From JAWLGZ01 sp041690635 (lineage in GTDB: Bacteria; Pseudomonadota; Gammaproteobacteria; Thiohalomonadales; Thiohalomonadaceae): DNA of 64,000 bases. Location: positions 310,001 through 374,000 of the forward strand of contig JAWLGZ010000002.1 of the NCBI GenBank assembly GCA_041690635.1, given 5' to 3'. The translations under genes were made by a program, and so were the position numbers. A model generated the notes under the pieces. The model was not told the DNA's origin, did not search any database, and was given only the letters and a program-made list of their open reading frames with translations. Shown piece after piece: positions 1 to 8,316 of the stretch (the stretch's first letter is position 1; each line of letters starts with the position of its first letter).

Positions 1-1327
1 CGGTCACCTCGAGCACCGCGCCGAGGCGGTTCGACACCGTCTCGTCGGGACCGAAGATACGGAAGTTCCGCTCCCGCGCATTGCGCATCATCACGTCGCG
101 TAGGTACTCCCCGAGGACACGGGTCGCTTCCGCCACACCGGTGCCGGGCCTCTCCACGGCAACGGCGTACCTCCCGAAATCGGGCAGCCGCAACCCCTTG
201 AGCAGCACGCCGCCGTTGGCGTGCGGATTGGCCGACATGCGCCGCCCGCCGGTCGGCGCCAGAACCCGCAGCGCCTCCACCGGACAGCCGCTCTCGTCGA
301 ACAGCTCCTCCGGCCGGTAGCTGCGCAGCCACTCCTCCAGCAGCTGCAGGTGGTCCGGCCGACCCTGCATCTGGCTGAAGGGCACCTGATGGGAGCGCCA
401 GTAGTCCTCGGTCTTCTTGCCGTCCACCTGCGCCGGCCCGGTCCACCCCTTGGGGGAACGCAGCACGACCATCGGCCAGCGTGGACGGGTGGGGTCGTTG
501 TCGCGGCGTGCCCGCTCCCGGATCGCCCGGATGTCGTCCAGAACCCGATCCAGTGTCCCGGCCATCGCCTGGTGCATTGCGTCCGGGTCGCTGCCGGAGA
601 CGAAATGGGGCTCCCAGCCGCAGCCGCGCAACAGCGCCTCCAGTTCCTCCCGGGGGATACGGGCAAGCACCGTCGGACTCGCGATCTTGTAGCCGTTCAG
701 GTGCAGGATGGGCAGCACCGCGCCGTCGTTGATCGGGTTCAGAAACTTGTTGGAGTGCCAGGCGGTGGCCAGCGCGCCGGTCTCCGCCTCCCCGTCGCCG
801 ACGACGCAGGCAACAATCAGGTCGGGATTGTCGAACGCGGCACCGAAGGCGTGAGAGAGCGCATACCCCAGTTCGCCCCCCTCATGGATCGAGCCGGGGG
901 TCTCCGGCGCCACATGGGAGGGCACCCCGCCCGGAAAGGAGAACTGCTTGAACAGCCGCTGCATCCCCTCCTCGTCCAGAGAGACGTCGGGGTAGACCTC
1001 GGAGTAGGTGCCCTCCAGCCAGGCGTTCGCCACCATCGCCGGGCCGCCGTGCCCGGGACCGCAGATGTAGATCATGTCCAGGTCGCGCGCCTTGATGACC
1101 CGGTTCAGGTGGGCATAGAGGAAGTTCAGGCCGGGGGTTGTGCCCCAGTGGCCGAGCAGGCGCGGCTTGATCTGCTCGATCGCCAGTGGCCGACGCAGCA
1201 GCGGGTTGTCGAGCAGATAGATCTGGCCCACCGAGAGATAGTTGGCCGCCCGCCACCAGGCGTGGATGGCGGAGAGTTCATCCTGATTCAGGGGGGCGGC
1301 GACCGCCTCCCGCGTCACGTCGTTCAT
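1..1327 (-). CDS. xfp: Phosphoketolase, N-terminal 442 residues (cut by window edge)
   Basis: Thiamine-diphosphate enzyme that phosphorolytically cleaves xylulose-5-phosphate (often also fructose-6-phosphate) to acetyl phosphate plus an aldose phosphate in the cytoplasm. The reading frame stays open to base 1, so the C-terminal part of a roughly 800-residue protein lies outside the window. Visible signatures are GHGGPA at residues 92-97, EGGELGYALSHAFGA near 149-163, and the ThDP/Mg motif GDGEAETGA at 167-175. The ATG at 1325-1327 is preceded by GAGGAGGGG on the minus strand, a strong ribosome binding site. It is the last visible minus-strand gene; its upstream neighbour on the same strand is the PKD protein, separated by a stem-loop. 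Family assignment is firm; substrate preference cannot be told. Confidence 0.95.
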   Translation of the reverse strand, partial: MNDVTREAVAAPLNQDELSAIHAWWRAANYLSVGQIYLLDNPLLRRPLAIEQIKPRLLGHWGTTPGLNFLYAHLNRVIKARDLDMIYICGPGHGGPAMVANAWLEGTYSEVYPDVSLDEEGMQRLFKQFSFPGGVPSHVAPETPGSIHEGGELGYALSHAFGAAFDNPDLIVACVVGDGEAETGALATAWHSNKFLNPINDGAVLPILHLNGYKIASPTVLARIPREELEALLRGCGWEPHFVSGSDPDAMHQAMAGTLDRVLDDIRAIRERARRDNDPTRPRWPMVVLRSPKGWTGPAQVDGKKTEDYWRSHQVPFSQMQGRPDHLQLLEEWLRSYRPEELFDESGCPVEALRVLAPTGGRRMSANPHANGGVLLKGLRLPDFGRYAVAVERPGTGVAEATRVLGEYLRDVMMRNARERNFRIFGPDETVSNRLGAVLEVT

Positions 1328-1411
1328 CACCCCTCCTCGGCACCCTATTGGTCGGCGGGTACTTGGAAAGGGTAGTTCGCGACATCGCTTCGCAGCAGCG
1401 AGGAGAGGTTT

Positions 1412-1437
1412 CACGGGGGCGCAACTCCGCCCCCGTG
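1412..1437. terminator. GC-rich stem-loop between two minus-strand genes
   Basis: A perfect 10-bp inverted repeat (CACGGGGGCG / CGCCCCCGTG) closes a 6-base loop. It lies 39 bp beyond the stop of the PKD protein and upstream of the phosphoketolase gene. Neither side has a clear T-tract, so a classical intrinsic terminator is possible but not proven. Confidence 0.4.
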
Positions 1438-1475
1438 CGGACTAAATCAATATCGCTGATGGCATCAGCCGGGAG

Positions 1476-4160
1476 TCATCGGCCGCTTTTGGTTTTGTTC
1501 CCGGCCGGCTCGTGGAACGAGAGCGTGCCGCCGCCCAGCACCACCGGAGCCTCTTGACCGACCACTGTCACCGTCTTGCCGGCGGGGTCGACCACCCGCA
1601 CCGCCAGGCGGGCGCCCTCGCCCTCGCCGATGCCGAGCAGGGTGAACCGGTAGCCGGAGATACCGTTCAACCGACCGCTGCCACCCAGGTGCAGCTCGCT
1701 CCCCGCCACCACCAGCCGGTCCAGTGTCTCGGCGTGGAAACGCTGCTTGCCCACATGCAGTTGCAGATTGCCCTGCGGTTCGGCGTTGCGGTCGTAGCGC
1801 GCGGTGAATCCGAAGTTGAGCTTGCCTTCGCCGGTATCGACCCAGCCGCCGCCGGTGGCGAACAGGCCCGGGTCGTACACGTCGAGGTTATCGACAACCG
1901 CCTCCGCACTGGCGCCGGCGTTGTCGGTCACCACCACGCGGATGCGATAGACCCCGGGTTCTGCATAGGCGTGCTCGGCGGTGACACGCCCGCTACCGCC
2001 CGCGCTGCTGACCACGGCACCGGTCACGCTGCCGTCTCCCCACTCCACGGTGGCCGTGTGGCGGTCGAGAATGCCCGGATCGACGAACGGGAGAGTGAGA
2101 CGCACCGGCGTATCGATGCCCACCCGTGTCGCCGAGAGGAGAGGCTCCCCGGGAATGGGCGGCGCGTTCAGGACCTCGACCTTCAGGGTGGCCGAGCCGC
2201 TCCCGCCGTGGTTGTCGGTGACCTCGAGACGGACGGTGTAGACGCCGTCATCCAGGTAGCGGTGAGTGAGGGCAAATGTGCGGCTGGCGGCATCGACCGG
2301 CACCGTTTCCACGCCTGTGCCGTCGCCGTAATCGACCCTCAGCGTCCAGCCCGTCGAGTTGGGGTCGATCACCTCGCCGGTTGCGGTGAAGCTCCCGCCC
2401 TCGGTGAGGGAACCACCGGCCGCGCCGGCAATCTCCGGGTCCACGTTGAGAATGGTGACCTGCTGGCTGGCCCTGCCCATGTTGCCTGCGGCATCGGTCG
2501 CCTGCCAGAGCACAACGTTCTCGCCAGTCGCAAATCCCGCGGCCGGTGCATCGTGGGTGATGGCCACCACCCCGACGGCATCGTATGCGGTCGCCTCACC
2601 GAGATTCACCGGGGTCAACAGGCCGGTGGCGACCACGGTCACGTCTGCCGGCGCGGTCACGACCGGCGGCGTGGTATCCCGAACGGTGATGAGCAGGCTC
2701 TCCTCCGCGGTATTGCCCGAGAGGTCGGTGGCGGTCACCACCACCCGCGTCTCGCCGATTGGATAGAGCGGTGGTGCCGGCGTGATGGTCACATTGACCG
2801 TGCCACAGGCATCGGTGACCACCGGATCCACCACGTAGGCGGTGCCCGCCGCCGACTCGGCCTCGAGCACCCGGTCCGGGCCAACCTGAATCCCGGGGAG
2901 CGTGGTGTCCACCACCTCGACGAGCAGCGAATCGGTGGCGGTCGCCTCCTTGTCGTCACTCACCGTCAACTCAATCGGGTGACTGCCGAGCACCAATTCC
3001 ACCCGTGCCGAGACACCGGACACCGAACCGAACTGCCCGCTCCACAGATAGCTGAGCGGATCGTCATCCGGATCGTAGGAGGCGCTGCCGTCCAGCAGCA
3101 CGGGGGTTACCGTGCCGCTGCATTCGACCACGCGATCGGCACCGGCATCGGCAACCGGCGGGCTGTTCACGTCCCGCACGGTGATCCTCACCTCGTCCGC
3201 CTCGCTGACCTCCACACCGTCATCCACCCGCAACTGGAAACGGAGCACGGTATCGGTGTCGACCATCGGGGCGATGAACCAGGGCCTCTGGCTGTCCGGC
3301 GCCTGCAGCGTCACGAGCGGTCCCTCAAGCTGGGTCCAGGCGAAGTTCAGCGGGTCCCCCTGCGGGTCACTGGATCCGCTGCCGTCGAGCTGAACGACAA
3401 GACCCTCGTCCACCGTCTGATCGGGACCTGCATCGGCGGTCGGGACTGGCGGCTGCCAGCCGACCCCATAGGCGATCACGTTGGGTGCGTAGATTTGCCA
3501 GAACGCGGGAATGTAGTCCCACGACGTCCCTTCGGCCATGAGGTAGTAATCCAGGGGAATGGTCGAGTAGACCACGTTCCCGGCCCCGAGCGGGTAGGAG
3601 AAGGTCACCACCTCCTGTCGGTTGGCGCGCGAGAGTACCGGTTGCGCCCCCGGCGGCAGGCTCGACCAAGCCGCATAGCCGTGGTTGGAGGAGGTGCCTT
3701 TATCGAGGGTGTCATGGCCAATCAGGCCGCCAGGGCCGGCAGTCAGGGTGGTCGAAAAGTCGATCACATTGATATCGCGGGCGTTGGGTCCGGTCTCGCG
3801 AGTGATGTGGAATTGATTCCACCCCGGAAGAATCTTCCACGCCTCGGTCACATGGCGGTCATGGATAATCAGTGCCATGCCGTTACGCACGGCCGCCTCG
3901 ATGGCCGAGCGCTGACTGAGGTACGCCCCTCCGTACTCGGTGTTGGAACAGTTGGTGACGAACAAGCCGGCCAGCCCGGCCAGATTTGTCGCGGAGGGTG
4001 TCGAAACAGGAACTGCCGTATGGCCGGCGCGCTCTATCGCCCGTGCCGCCCAGAGCTGCGGCCCGGAGCACATGTCGAAGTACCCCACCACGTCCGCCCG
4101 CGTGGCGCCGGCAACCGCGAGCAGCCCGAACAGCAGAGCGTGTCCGACTCCTGGTTTCAT
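1476..4160 (-). CDS. Secreted multi-domain PKD/HYR protein with GATase-like N-terminus
   Basis: Predicted exported beta-sandwich protein of 894 residues. The start at 4160 follows GGAGGGTGG and gives a signal peptide ending near TRADVVG; a longer frame from 4193 lacks this logic. After the signal comes a domain of about 210 residues that resembles a class-I amidotransferase-like or ThuA-like alpha/beta fold without clear catalytic residues. Next are two PKD-like domains starting with ADAGPDQTV and ADAGADRVV, two HYR-type repeats ending ATDLSGNT and ATDAAGNM, and two more PKD-like domains with YGDGTG and WGDGSV cores. A C-terminal beta domain of about 100 residues follows, starting TGGGWVDTGEGK. 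I see no sortase, lipobox or PEP-CTERM anchor. Function is unknown; such domain strings usually mediate extracellular adhesion or carbohydrate interaction. Confidence 0.8.
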   Translation of the reverse strand: MKPGVGHALLFGLLAVAGATRADVVGYFDMCSGPQLWAARAIERAGHTAVPVSTPSATNLAGLAGLFVTNCSNTEYGGAYLSQRSAIEAAVRNGMALIIHDRHVTEAWKILPGWNQFHITRETGPNARDINVIDFSTTLTAGPGGLIGHDTLDKGTSSNHGYAAWSSLPPGAQPVLSRANRQEVVTFSYPLGAGNVVYSTIPLDYYLMAEGTSWDYIPAFWQIYAPNVIAYGVGWQPPVPTADAGPDQTVDEGLVVQLDGSGSSDPQGDPLNFAWTQLEGPLVTLQAPDSQRPWFIAPMVDTDTVLRFQLRVDDGVEVSEADEVRITVRDVNSPPVADAGADRVVECSGTVTPVLLDGSASYDPDDDPLSYLWSGQFGSVSGVSARVELVLGSHPIELTVSDDKEATATDSLLVEVVDTTLPGIQVGPDRVLEAESAAGTAYVVDPVVTDACGTVNVTITPAPPLYPIGETRVVVTATDLSGNTAEESLLITVRDTTPPVVTAPADVTVVATGLLTPVNLGEATAYDAVGVVAITHDAPAAGFATGENVVLWQATDAAGNMGRASQQVTILNVDPEIAGAAGGSLTEGGSFTATGEVIDPNSTGWTLRVDYGDGTGVETVPVDAASRTFALTHRYLDDGVYTVRLEVTDNHGGSGSATLKVEVLNAPPIPGEPLLSATRVGIDTPVRLTLPFVDPGILDRHTATVEWGDGSVTGAVVSSAGGSGRVTAEHAYAEPGVYRIRVVVTDNAGASAEAVVDNLDVYDPGLFATGGGWVDTGEGKLNFGFTARYDRNAEPQGNLQLHVGKQRFHAETLDRLVVAGSELHLGGSGRLNGISGYRFTLLGIGEGEGARLAVRVVDPAGKTVTVVGQEAPVVLGGGTLSFHEPAGNKTKSGR

Positions 4161-4241
4161 GGCTCCACCCTCCGAATTGACCTGTGACCGCAATAGGTAT
4201 CAAAACGGTCACAGAACCGGAGTGACAGCCATCACATCCTG

Positions 4242-5552
4242 CTACGCAGCCGGTGGGGCACCCGACCAACGGTACCCCCGGGCGGCGCGGCTGCCGGCCG
4301 CCACGTCGACGCGGGCGAGGAAAAAGGCGCCGAGGGCAAACAGCACGATCAGGACCAGCAGGGAGAGGCGGGGTTCACCGCTGACCGCGCTGGTCCAGCC
4401 CACCAGAAACGGCCCGAATATCGCGGCGAATTTCCCCATGATGTTGAAAAAGCCGAAGAATTCCGCACTACGCTCCGCCGGGACCAGGCGGGCATAGAGT
4501 GAGCGGCTGAGCGACTGGATGCCGCCCTGCACCAGGCCGATCACCACCGCGAGAAGGTAGAACTCGGTGATGGTCTCCATCCGTCCCGCCCACACCACGA
4601 CCCCCGTATAGACCGCCAGGGCGATGTAGATACCCGTCTTGGGGCCGATCCGCTCGCCCAGATAGCCGAACAGGAGGGCGGCGGGGAATCCGACGAACTG
4701 GGTGATCAACAGGGCGGTGATCAGCCCCTCGGAGGGCAGACCCAGGGCGAGTCCGTAGTCGACCGCCATGCGGATGATGGTGTCGACACCGTCGATGTAG
4801 AACCAGTAGGCCAGCAGAAACAGGAAGGTGGCGCGCAGCTGCCGAATCTCCCGAAAGGTGCGGGCGAGCCGGTGAAAGCCGTCGGCAACGGCGGCACCGG
4901 GGCGCACCGGGTGGGCCGGTCGCCCCTCATGCACCCAGAGAAAGAGCGGGATGGAAAACAGCCCCCACCAGAGGGCTACGGTGAGGAACGAGACCCGCAC
5001 CGCCGTCGCGGTATCCGGCAGGCCGAACAGCTCCGGCTGCAGGGTCATGAGGACATTCAGCGCGAACAGCAGCCCGCCGCCCAGGTAACCGACGGCGAAA
5101 CCGAGGGCCGAGACCCGGTCGAACCGCTCCTCGCCGACCACCGTCACCAGCAGCGCGTCGTAGAACACCAGGGTGCCGGCGAACCCGACCGCCGCCACCA
5201 CATACCAGAGCGCCGCCAGTTCCCAGGCGCCCTGTCCGATGAAGAACAGGGTCGCCGTGGCCGCGACCCCGATGATGAGGAAGCCCCCCAGGAACCGCTT
5301 GCGCGAACCGCCGCAGTCGGCCACCGCCCCCAGCAGAGGGGCCAGGAGCACGATGATCAGGCTGGCGCCGGAGTTGGCGACGCCAAGCCAGAAGGTGCTC
5401 TCGGTCGCCGGAACATCCGCACTCCAGTACTGCTTGAAAAAAAGAGGAAAAAAGCCCGCCATCACCGTGGTGGCAAAGGCGGAGTTGGCCCAGTCGTAAA
5501 GGGCCCAGCTCCATATGGATCTTTTTTGATGCGCCGCCATGCGCCGCATCAT
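4242..5552 (-). CDS. UMF1/Atg22-family MFS transporter
   Basis: Integral inner-membrane permease of 436 residues with about 12 hydrophobic segments. The opening IWSWALYDWANSAFATT is the hallmark of the UMF1 family of bacterial Atg22-like major facilitators, and the middle loop between the two six-helix halves is short and basic. The fungal members export amino acids from vacuoles; the bacterial substrate is not established. The start is ambiguous: ATG codons occur at positions 1, 2 and 5 of the frame, with AAGG just upstream, so the mature start may be 5540. It lies 81 bp upstream of the PKD protein on the same strand. Co-transcription is possible but no functional link is evident. Confidence 0.85.
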   Translation of the reverse strand: MMRRMAAHQKRSIWSWALYDWANSAFATTVMAGFFPLFFKQYWSADVPATESTFWLGVANSGASLIIVLLAPLLGAVADCGGSRKRFLGGFLIIGVAATATLFFIGQGAWELAALWYVVAAVGFAGTLVFYDALLVTVVGEERFDRVSALGFAVGYLGGGLLFALNVLMTLQPELFGLPDTATAVRVSFLTVALWWGLFSIPLFLWVHEGRPAHPVRPGAAVADGFHRLARTFREIRQLRATFLFLLAYWFYIDGVDTIIRMAVDYGLALGLPSEGLITALLITQFVGFPAALLFGYLGERIGPKTGIYIALAVYTGVVVWAGRMETITEFYLLAVVIGLVQGGIQSLSRSLYARLVPAERSAEFFGFFNIMGKFAAIFGPFLVGWTSAVSGEPRLSLLVLIVLFALGAFFLARVDVAAGSRAARGYRWSGAPPAA

Positions 5553-5705
5553 GCCTTATCAACGACCCGCGGTCAGCCGCTCCGACTACGTTTAGGGAGA
5601 TGCTGATTGAATCCGCCTGGACTGAATCAGCCGCGTCTGAGCCGCACGGGAAGCGCCAATGAAGTCAGCGTTCCCTCACTGGTACGGGCCGACAGGGGAG
5701 GTGCC

Positions 5706-5930
5706 ATGAAGAGTGTTCCGCTTCAGGTGGTTGTGGTGGAGCTGGAGGACGGTCGGCGGGGTGCATTCTTCGGCCCGCCCATGATCATCGACGAGTCCGG
5801 TGAAGAGGAGCTTCAGGTGGAGAGCATCTGGTTTTCCGACGTCAGCCACCTCCCCGACACCATCAGCCTTGCCCAGTTGCGGCAACTGGCACTGGAGAAG
5901 TTCACGGCAGAGCAGCAGCTCCGCCATTGA
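5706..5930 (+). CDS. Small hypothetical protein, 74 aa
   Basis: Short soluble protein beginning MKSVPLQVVVVELEDGRRGAF, with an acidic middle and a C-terminal helix (LAQLRQLALEKFTAEQQ). A strong AGGGGAGG ribosome binding site sits five bases before the ATG, which is why I prefer this start over an upstream ATG at 5607. I do not recognise a family. Its last 29 bp overlap convergently with the end of the DUF3106 gene on the other strand. Confidence 0.6.
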   Translation: MKSVPLQVVVVELEDGRRGAFFGPPMIIDESGEEELQVESIWFSDVSHLPDTISLAQLRQLALEKFTAEQQLRH

Positions 5931-6405
5931 CCGTACCGGGCCCCTTCTCCGGGAGTCGGTGCTTCTTCATGCGCCGCTCCTCGGGGGAGAGCGCCTGCCA
6001 CCGCTTGCGCAGTTCACGCCGCTGCTCCGGCGGCAGGGTCCGAAACTGCCGTCTGTGCTCACGCAGCAGTTGCTGCTGTTCCGGCGACAGCTCCTGGAAC
6101 CGGCGATAACGCTCACGTATCGCCCGCCGCTGCTCCGGGGTCATCGACTGCCAGTACTCCATCCGGTCGCGGATCCGCGCCTGCTGCTCGGGGGGGAGTG
6201 CCTCCCAACCGGCCGCCCGGCTGCGCAATCGCTCCTTCTGTTTGGGCGCAAGGGTCTGCCAGCGCGGCTCCAGCGGGGCGAGCAGCTGCCGCTCCTGCGC
6301 AGTCAGTTCCTCCCAAGCCGGGCCGTTGTCCGCGGCCTGCACCCCGCTGCCGAGCAGCAGCGTCAGGGCCAGGGCGATGGCCCATCGATGCCGGTGGTGT
6401 CTCAT
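5902..6405 (-). CDS. DUF3106 periplasmic repeat protein
   Basis: Exported protein of 167 residues with a signal peptide (hydrophobic run ALALTLLLGSGVQA). The mature part is built from about six tandem units of 18 residues. Each has a PEQR/PEQQ-type helix start, a basic helix and a closing aromatic residue (for example LPPEQQARIRDRMEYWQS then MTPEQRRAIRERYRRFQE). This matches DUF3106, a family found with sigma factors. It is the third gene of a minus-strand sigma/DUF3619/DUF3106 set, 15 bp after the DUF3619 gene. The repeat chemistry resembles periplasmic stress sensors with LTPEQ-like helices. A role as periplasmic partner of the sigma system is inference. Confidence 0.8.
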   Translation of the reverse strand: MRHHRHRWAIALALTLLLGSGVQAADNGPAWEELTAQERQLLAPLEPRWQTLAPKQKERLRSRAAGWEALPPEQQARIRDRMEYWQSMTPEQRRAIRERYRRFQELSPEQQQLLREHRRQFRTLPPEQRRELRKRWQALSPEERRMKKHRLPEKGPGTVNGGAAALP

Positions 6406-6420
6406 CCTTCACGCTCCCGT

Positions 6421-6747
6421 TCAGCCGGCGTCATTCGCCGCCAGCCACAGATAGAAATCGAGCTCCTCGAACAGATCCATCGGCTCGGATGCGGTCAGCA
6501 ACTCCACATCCTCCAGCACCGGGACCGGTGCCACCGGCTCCGGAACCCGCCACACCACCACCACGGCGATCACACCGGCGGCCACCGCCACCAGGCCGGT
6601 CTGGAACCACCGCGCCGGGCGATGCCGCGCCGCCAGCGCCCGGCGACGCGCGGCGGCAAGCCGGGCCGCATCGACCTCCCCCAGATCCGCCGTGCCCGCA
6701 TCCAGCACACGGCGCACCTCGGAAACGAAATGCGCCTCATCGTTCAT
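6421..6747 (-). CDS. DUF3619-like membrane protein, candidate anti-sigma factor
   Basis: Single-pass protein of 108 residues. A cytoplasmic N-terminal part (about 1-46) contains AARLAAARRRALAAR, a transmembrane helix follows at roughly 48-66 (TGLVAVAAGVIAVVVVW), and the acidic C-terminus ends in a hydrophobic FEELDFYLWLA segment. Its ATG overlaps the TGA of the sigma factor gene (ATGA), so translation is probably coupled. Size, topology and position fit an anti-sigma factor, and DUF3619 proteins typically occupy this slot. It lacks a ZAS zinc motif (no H-x3-C-x2-C), so the sigma-binding mode would differ from RsrA/ChrR types. Confidence 0.7.
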   Translation of the reverse strand: MNDEAHFVSEVRRVLDAGTADLGEVDAARLAAARRRALAARHRPARWFQTGLVAVAAGVIAVVVVWRVPEPVAPVPVLEDVELLTASEPMDLFEELDFYLWLAANDAG

Positions 6748-7334
6748 GGCCAGTGTCCCTCCAGTTGCGCTCGCAGCGCCGCCAGGGCGCGTGAGTAATG
6801 GGTCTTGACGCTGCCGGCGGAGCAGCCCACCGCCTTCGCCGTCTGCGCGACATCCAGCCCTTCCCAGGCACGCAGCAGAAACACCTGCTGCTGGCGGAGC
6901 GGCAGCCGCCGCAGCGCCCCCTCCAGTGCCGCCAGGGCCTGTTGCCCCGCCAGCATGCCGTCGGGAGAGGGGCTGCCCGGGTCAGGCACCGCCTCCAGCG
7001 GGTCGGGGGCATCCCCGTCGCCCCGTCCCAGCCAGACCCGCCAGCGCGAACGCACCTTTTGCCGACGGTACCAGTCGCGGATCTGGCTCTGGAGAATGGT
7101 GTGAAACAGCGGCCCCCACTCCGGTTCGGGCCGTGTGCCGTAACGGCGCACCAGCCGCAGCATGCTCTCCTGGACAATCTCCAGCGCCTCCTCCCGGTCG
7201 CCCACGGCGATCTCGGCCAGGCGCAGCGCGCGCCGCTCCACCCCGCGCAGGAACCGGTCCAGCGCCGCGCCGGCATCGGCCCGATCACCGGCTGCAGCCA
7301 GTTCGATCACCGCGGGTTGTGGGTCCTGCTCCAT
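6744..7334 (-). CDS. ECF-type RNA polymerase sigma factor
   Basis: Sigma-70 family protein of 196 residues. Region 2 covers about residues 22-95 (EALEIVQESMLRLVRRY and SQIRDWYRRQKVR), followed by a linker rich in Pro/Asp/Gly. Region 4 ends with the helix-turn-helix LDVAQTAKAVGCSAGSVKTHYSRALAALR. It starts 44 bp beyond the TatD stop, with only a weak ribosome binding site. The stop overlaps the start of the DUF3619 gene, which together with DUF3106 forms a likely sigma/anti-sigma/periplasmic unit. The target regulon is unknown; autoregulation is usual for ECF factors but I could not identify a promoter. Confidence 0.85.
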   Translation of the reverse strand: MEQDPQPAVIELAAAGDRADAGAALDRFLRGVERRALRLAEIAVGDREEALEIVQESMLRLVRRYGTRPEPEWGPLFHTILQSQIRDWYRRQKVRSRWRVWLGRGDGDAPDPLEAVPDPGSPSPDGMLAGQQALAALEGALRRLPLRQQQVFLLRAWEGLDVAQTAKAVGCSAGSVKTHYSRALAALRAQLEGHWP

Positions 7335-7377
7335 ATCCGGTTCAACGCGGTCGCGGAGGATTGGTTGACAGAGGAAC

Positions 7378-8142
7378 TCACACCCGCAAGACCGCGCGGG
7401 CGTTGCGGGTGGTCGCGCCGGCCACCGCCTCGGGCGATTCGCCCCGCAGGGCGGCCAGGGCCTCGAGGATCCGGGGAAGCTGTGCCGGGCTGTTTCGCTC
7501 CCCGTGCGCCCAGGCGGGTGCCAGGTCCGGCGCATCGGTCTCCAGCACGATGGCCTCGAGCGGCAACCCCGCGGCCAGCGCCCGTATCTTGCGCGCCCGT
7601 TCGAAGGTGAGTACACCGCCGAAACCCAGTTTGAACCCCATTGCGATGAACTGTTCCGCCTGCTGACGGCTGCCGTTGAAGGCGTGGGCGATCCCCCCTT
7701 CGGCGAAGCGCAGCCGCCGCAGGGTGGCAAGGGCGCGGTCGTGCGACTTGCGCAGGTGCAGGAGCACCGGCAGGCCCGCCCCGCGGGCGATTTCGAGCTG
7801 GGATTCAAACAGCCGCTGCTGCGCCTCCGGTTCGAGCCCCCGCACAAAATAGTCGAGCCCGATCTCGCCGATGGCGATCGGCTGCGTCGTGTTCACCCGC
7901 TCCGCCAGCTCAACCAGGTGCTCCGGCCGGTGCTGCTGCAGATAGACCGGATGCAGGCCGAGCGCCGGACGCAGCGCGTCGTGGCGCCGGCAGAGCGCGA
8001 GCAGGCCGTCGAATCCGGCGGCATGGATAGCCGGCACCACCATCATCCCCACCCCCGCGGCCCGGGCCTCGTCGATCACCCGCTCCCGGTCCGGGTCGAA
8101 CTCCTCCACATCGAGGTGGCAGTGGGTGTCGATCAGCTGCAT
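7378..8142 (-). CDS. tatD: TatD-family metal-dependent hydrolase/DNase
   Basis: TIM-barrel amidohydrolase-type phosphoesterase of 254 residues, a normal length for the family. The metal ligand motif THCHLD (His7, His9) is at the N-terminus. IGEIGLDY with the bridging Glu follows near residue 92, then HLRKSH near 133, AHAFNGS, and ETDAP near 202. TatD proteins are 3'-5' exonucleases implicated in DNA repair and turnover. Several paralogues exist (TatD, YcfH, YjjV) and I cannot separate them with certainty; YjjV-like is possible. It is followed on the same strand by the sigma factor gene, 43 bp away. Confidence 0.88.
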   Translation of the reverse strand: MQLIDTHCHLDVEEFDPDRERVIDEARAAGVGMMVVPAIHAAGFDGLLALCRRHDALRPALGLHPVYLQQHRPEHLVELAERVNTTQPIAIGEIGLDYFVRGLEPEAQQRLFESQLEIARGAGLPVLLHLRKSHDRALATLRRLRFAEGGIAHAFNGSRQQAEQFIAMGFKLGFGGVLTFERARKIRALAAGLPLEAIVLETDAPDLAPAWAHGERNSPAQLPRILEALAALRGESPEAVAGATTRNARAVLRV

Positions 8143-8158
8143 CGTCGTACCCGCGTCA

Positions 8159-8227
8159 AGCGTGAAAGGTAAAGTGTGAAGCGCACAAGGCGGTCGACGT
8201 GGCAGCGTTCCGTTTCACGCTTCACGG
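8159..8227. repeat. Heptamer-arm inverted repeat (GCGTGAA type)
   Basis: The left arm (8159-8183) contains degenerate GCGTGAA units with a 7-bp rhythm. The right arm (8210-8227) holds their reverse complements (TTTCACG, CTTCACG). The arms can pair across about 26 bases. It occupies the gap between the divergent tatD and M16 protease genes and is one of several such elements in the window. Confidence 0.65.
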
Positions 8228-8316
8228 CCCGGGCACCGCCCGCGCCCGGGCTCCTTGTATACTGGTGCATTAGACCCCACGTCATTCATTCACTTACCGA
8301 AGCCCCAGTATCGCCT

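Noticed and set aside
1512..4187. An 891-codon open frame on the plus strand opposite the PKD protein
   Set aside because: It mirrors the real gene in high-GC DNA, has no domain features, is full of His/Arg/Gly and lacks a ribosome binding site. The minus-strand frame has a signal peptide and recognisable repeats.
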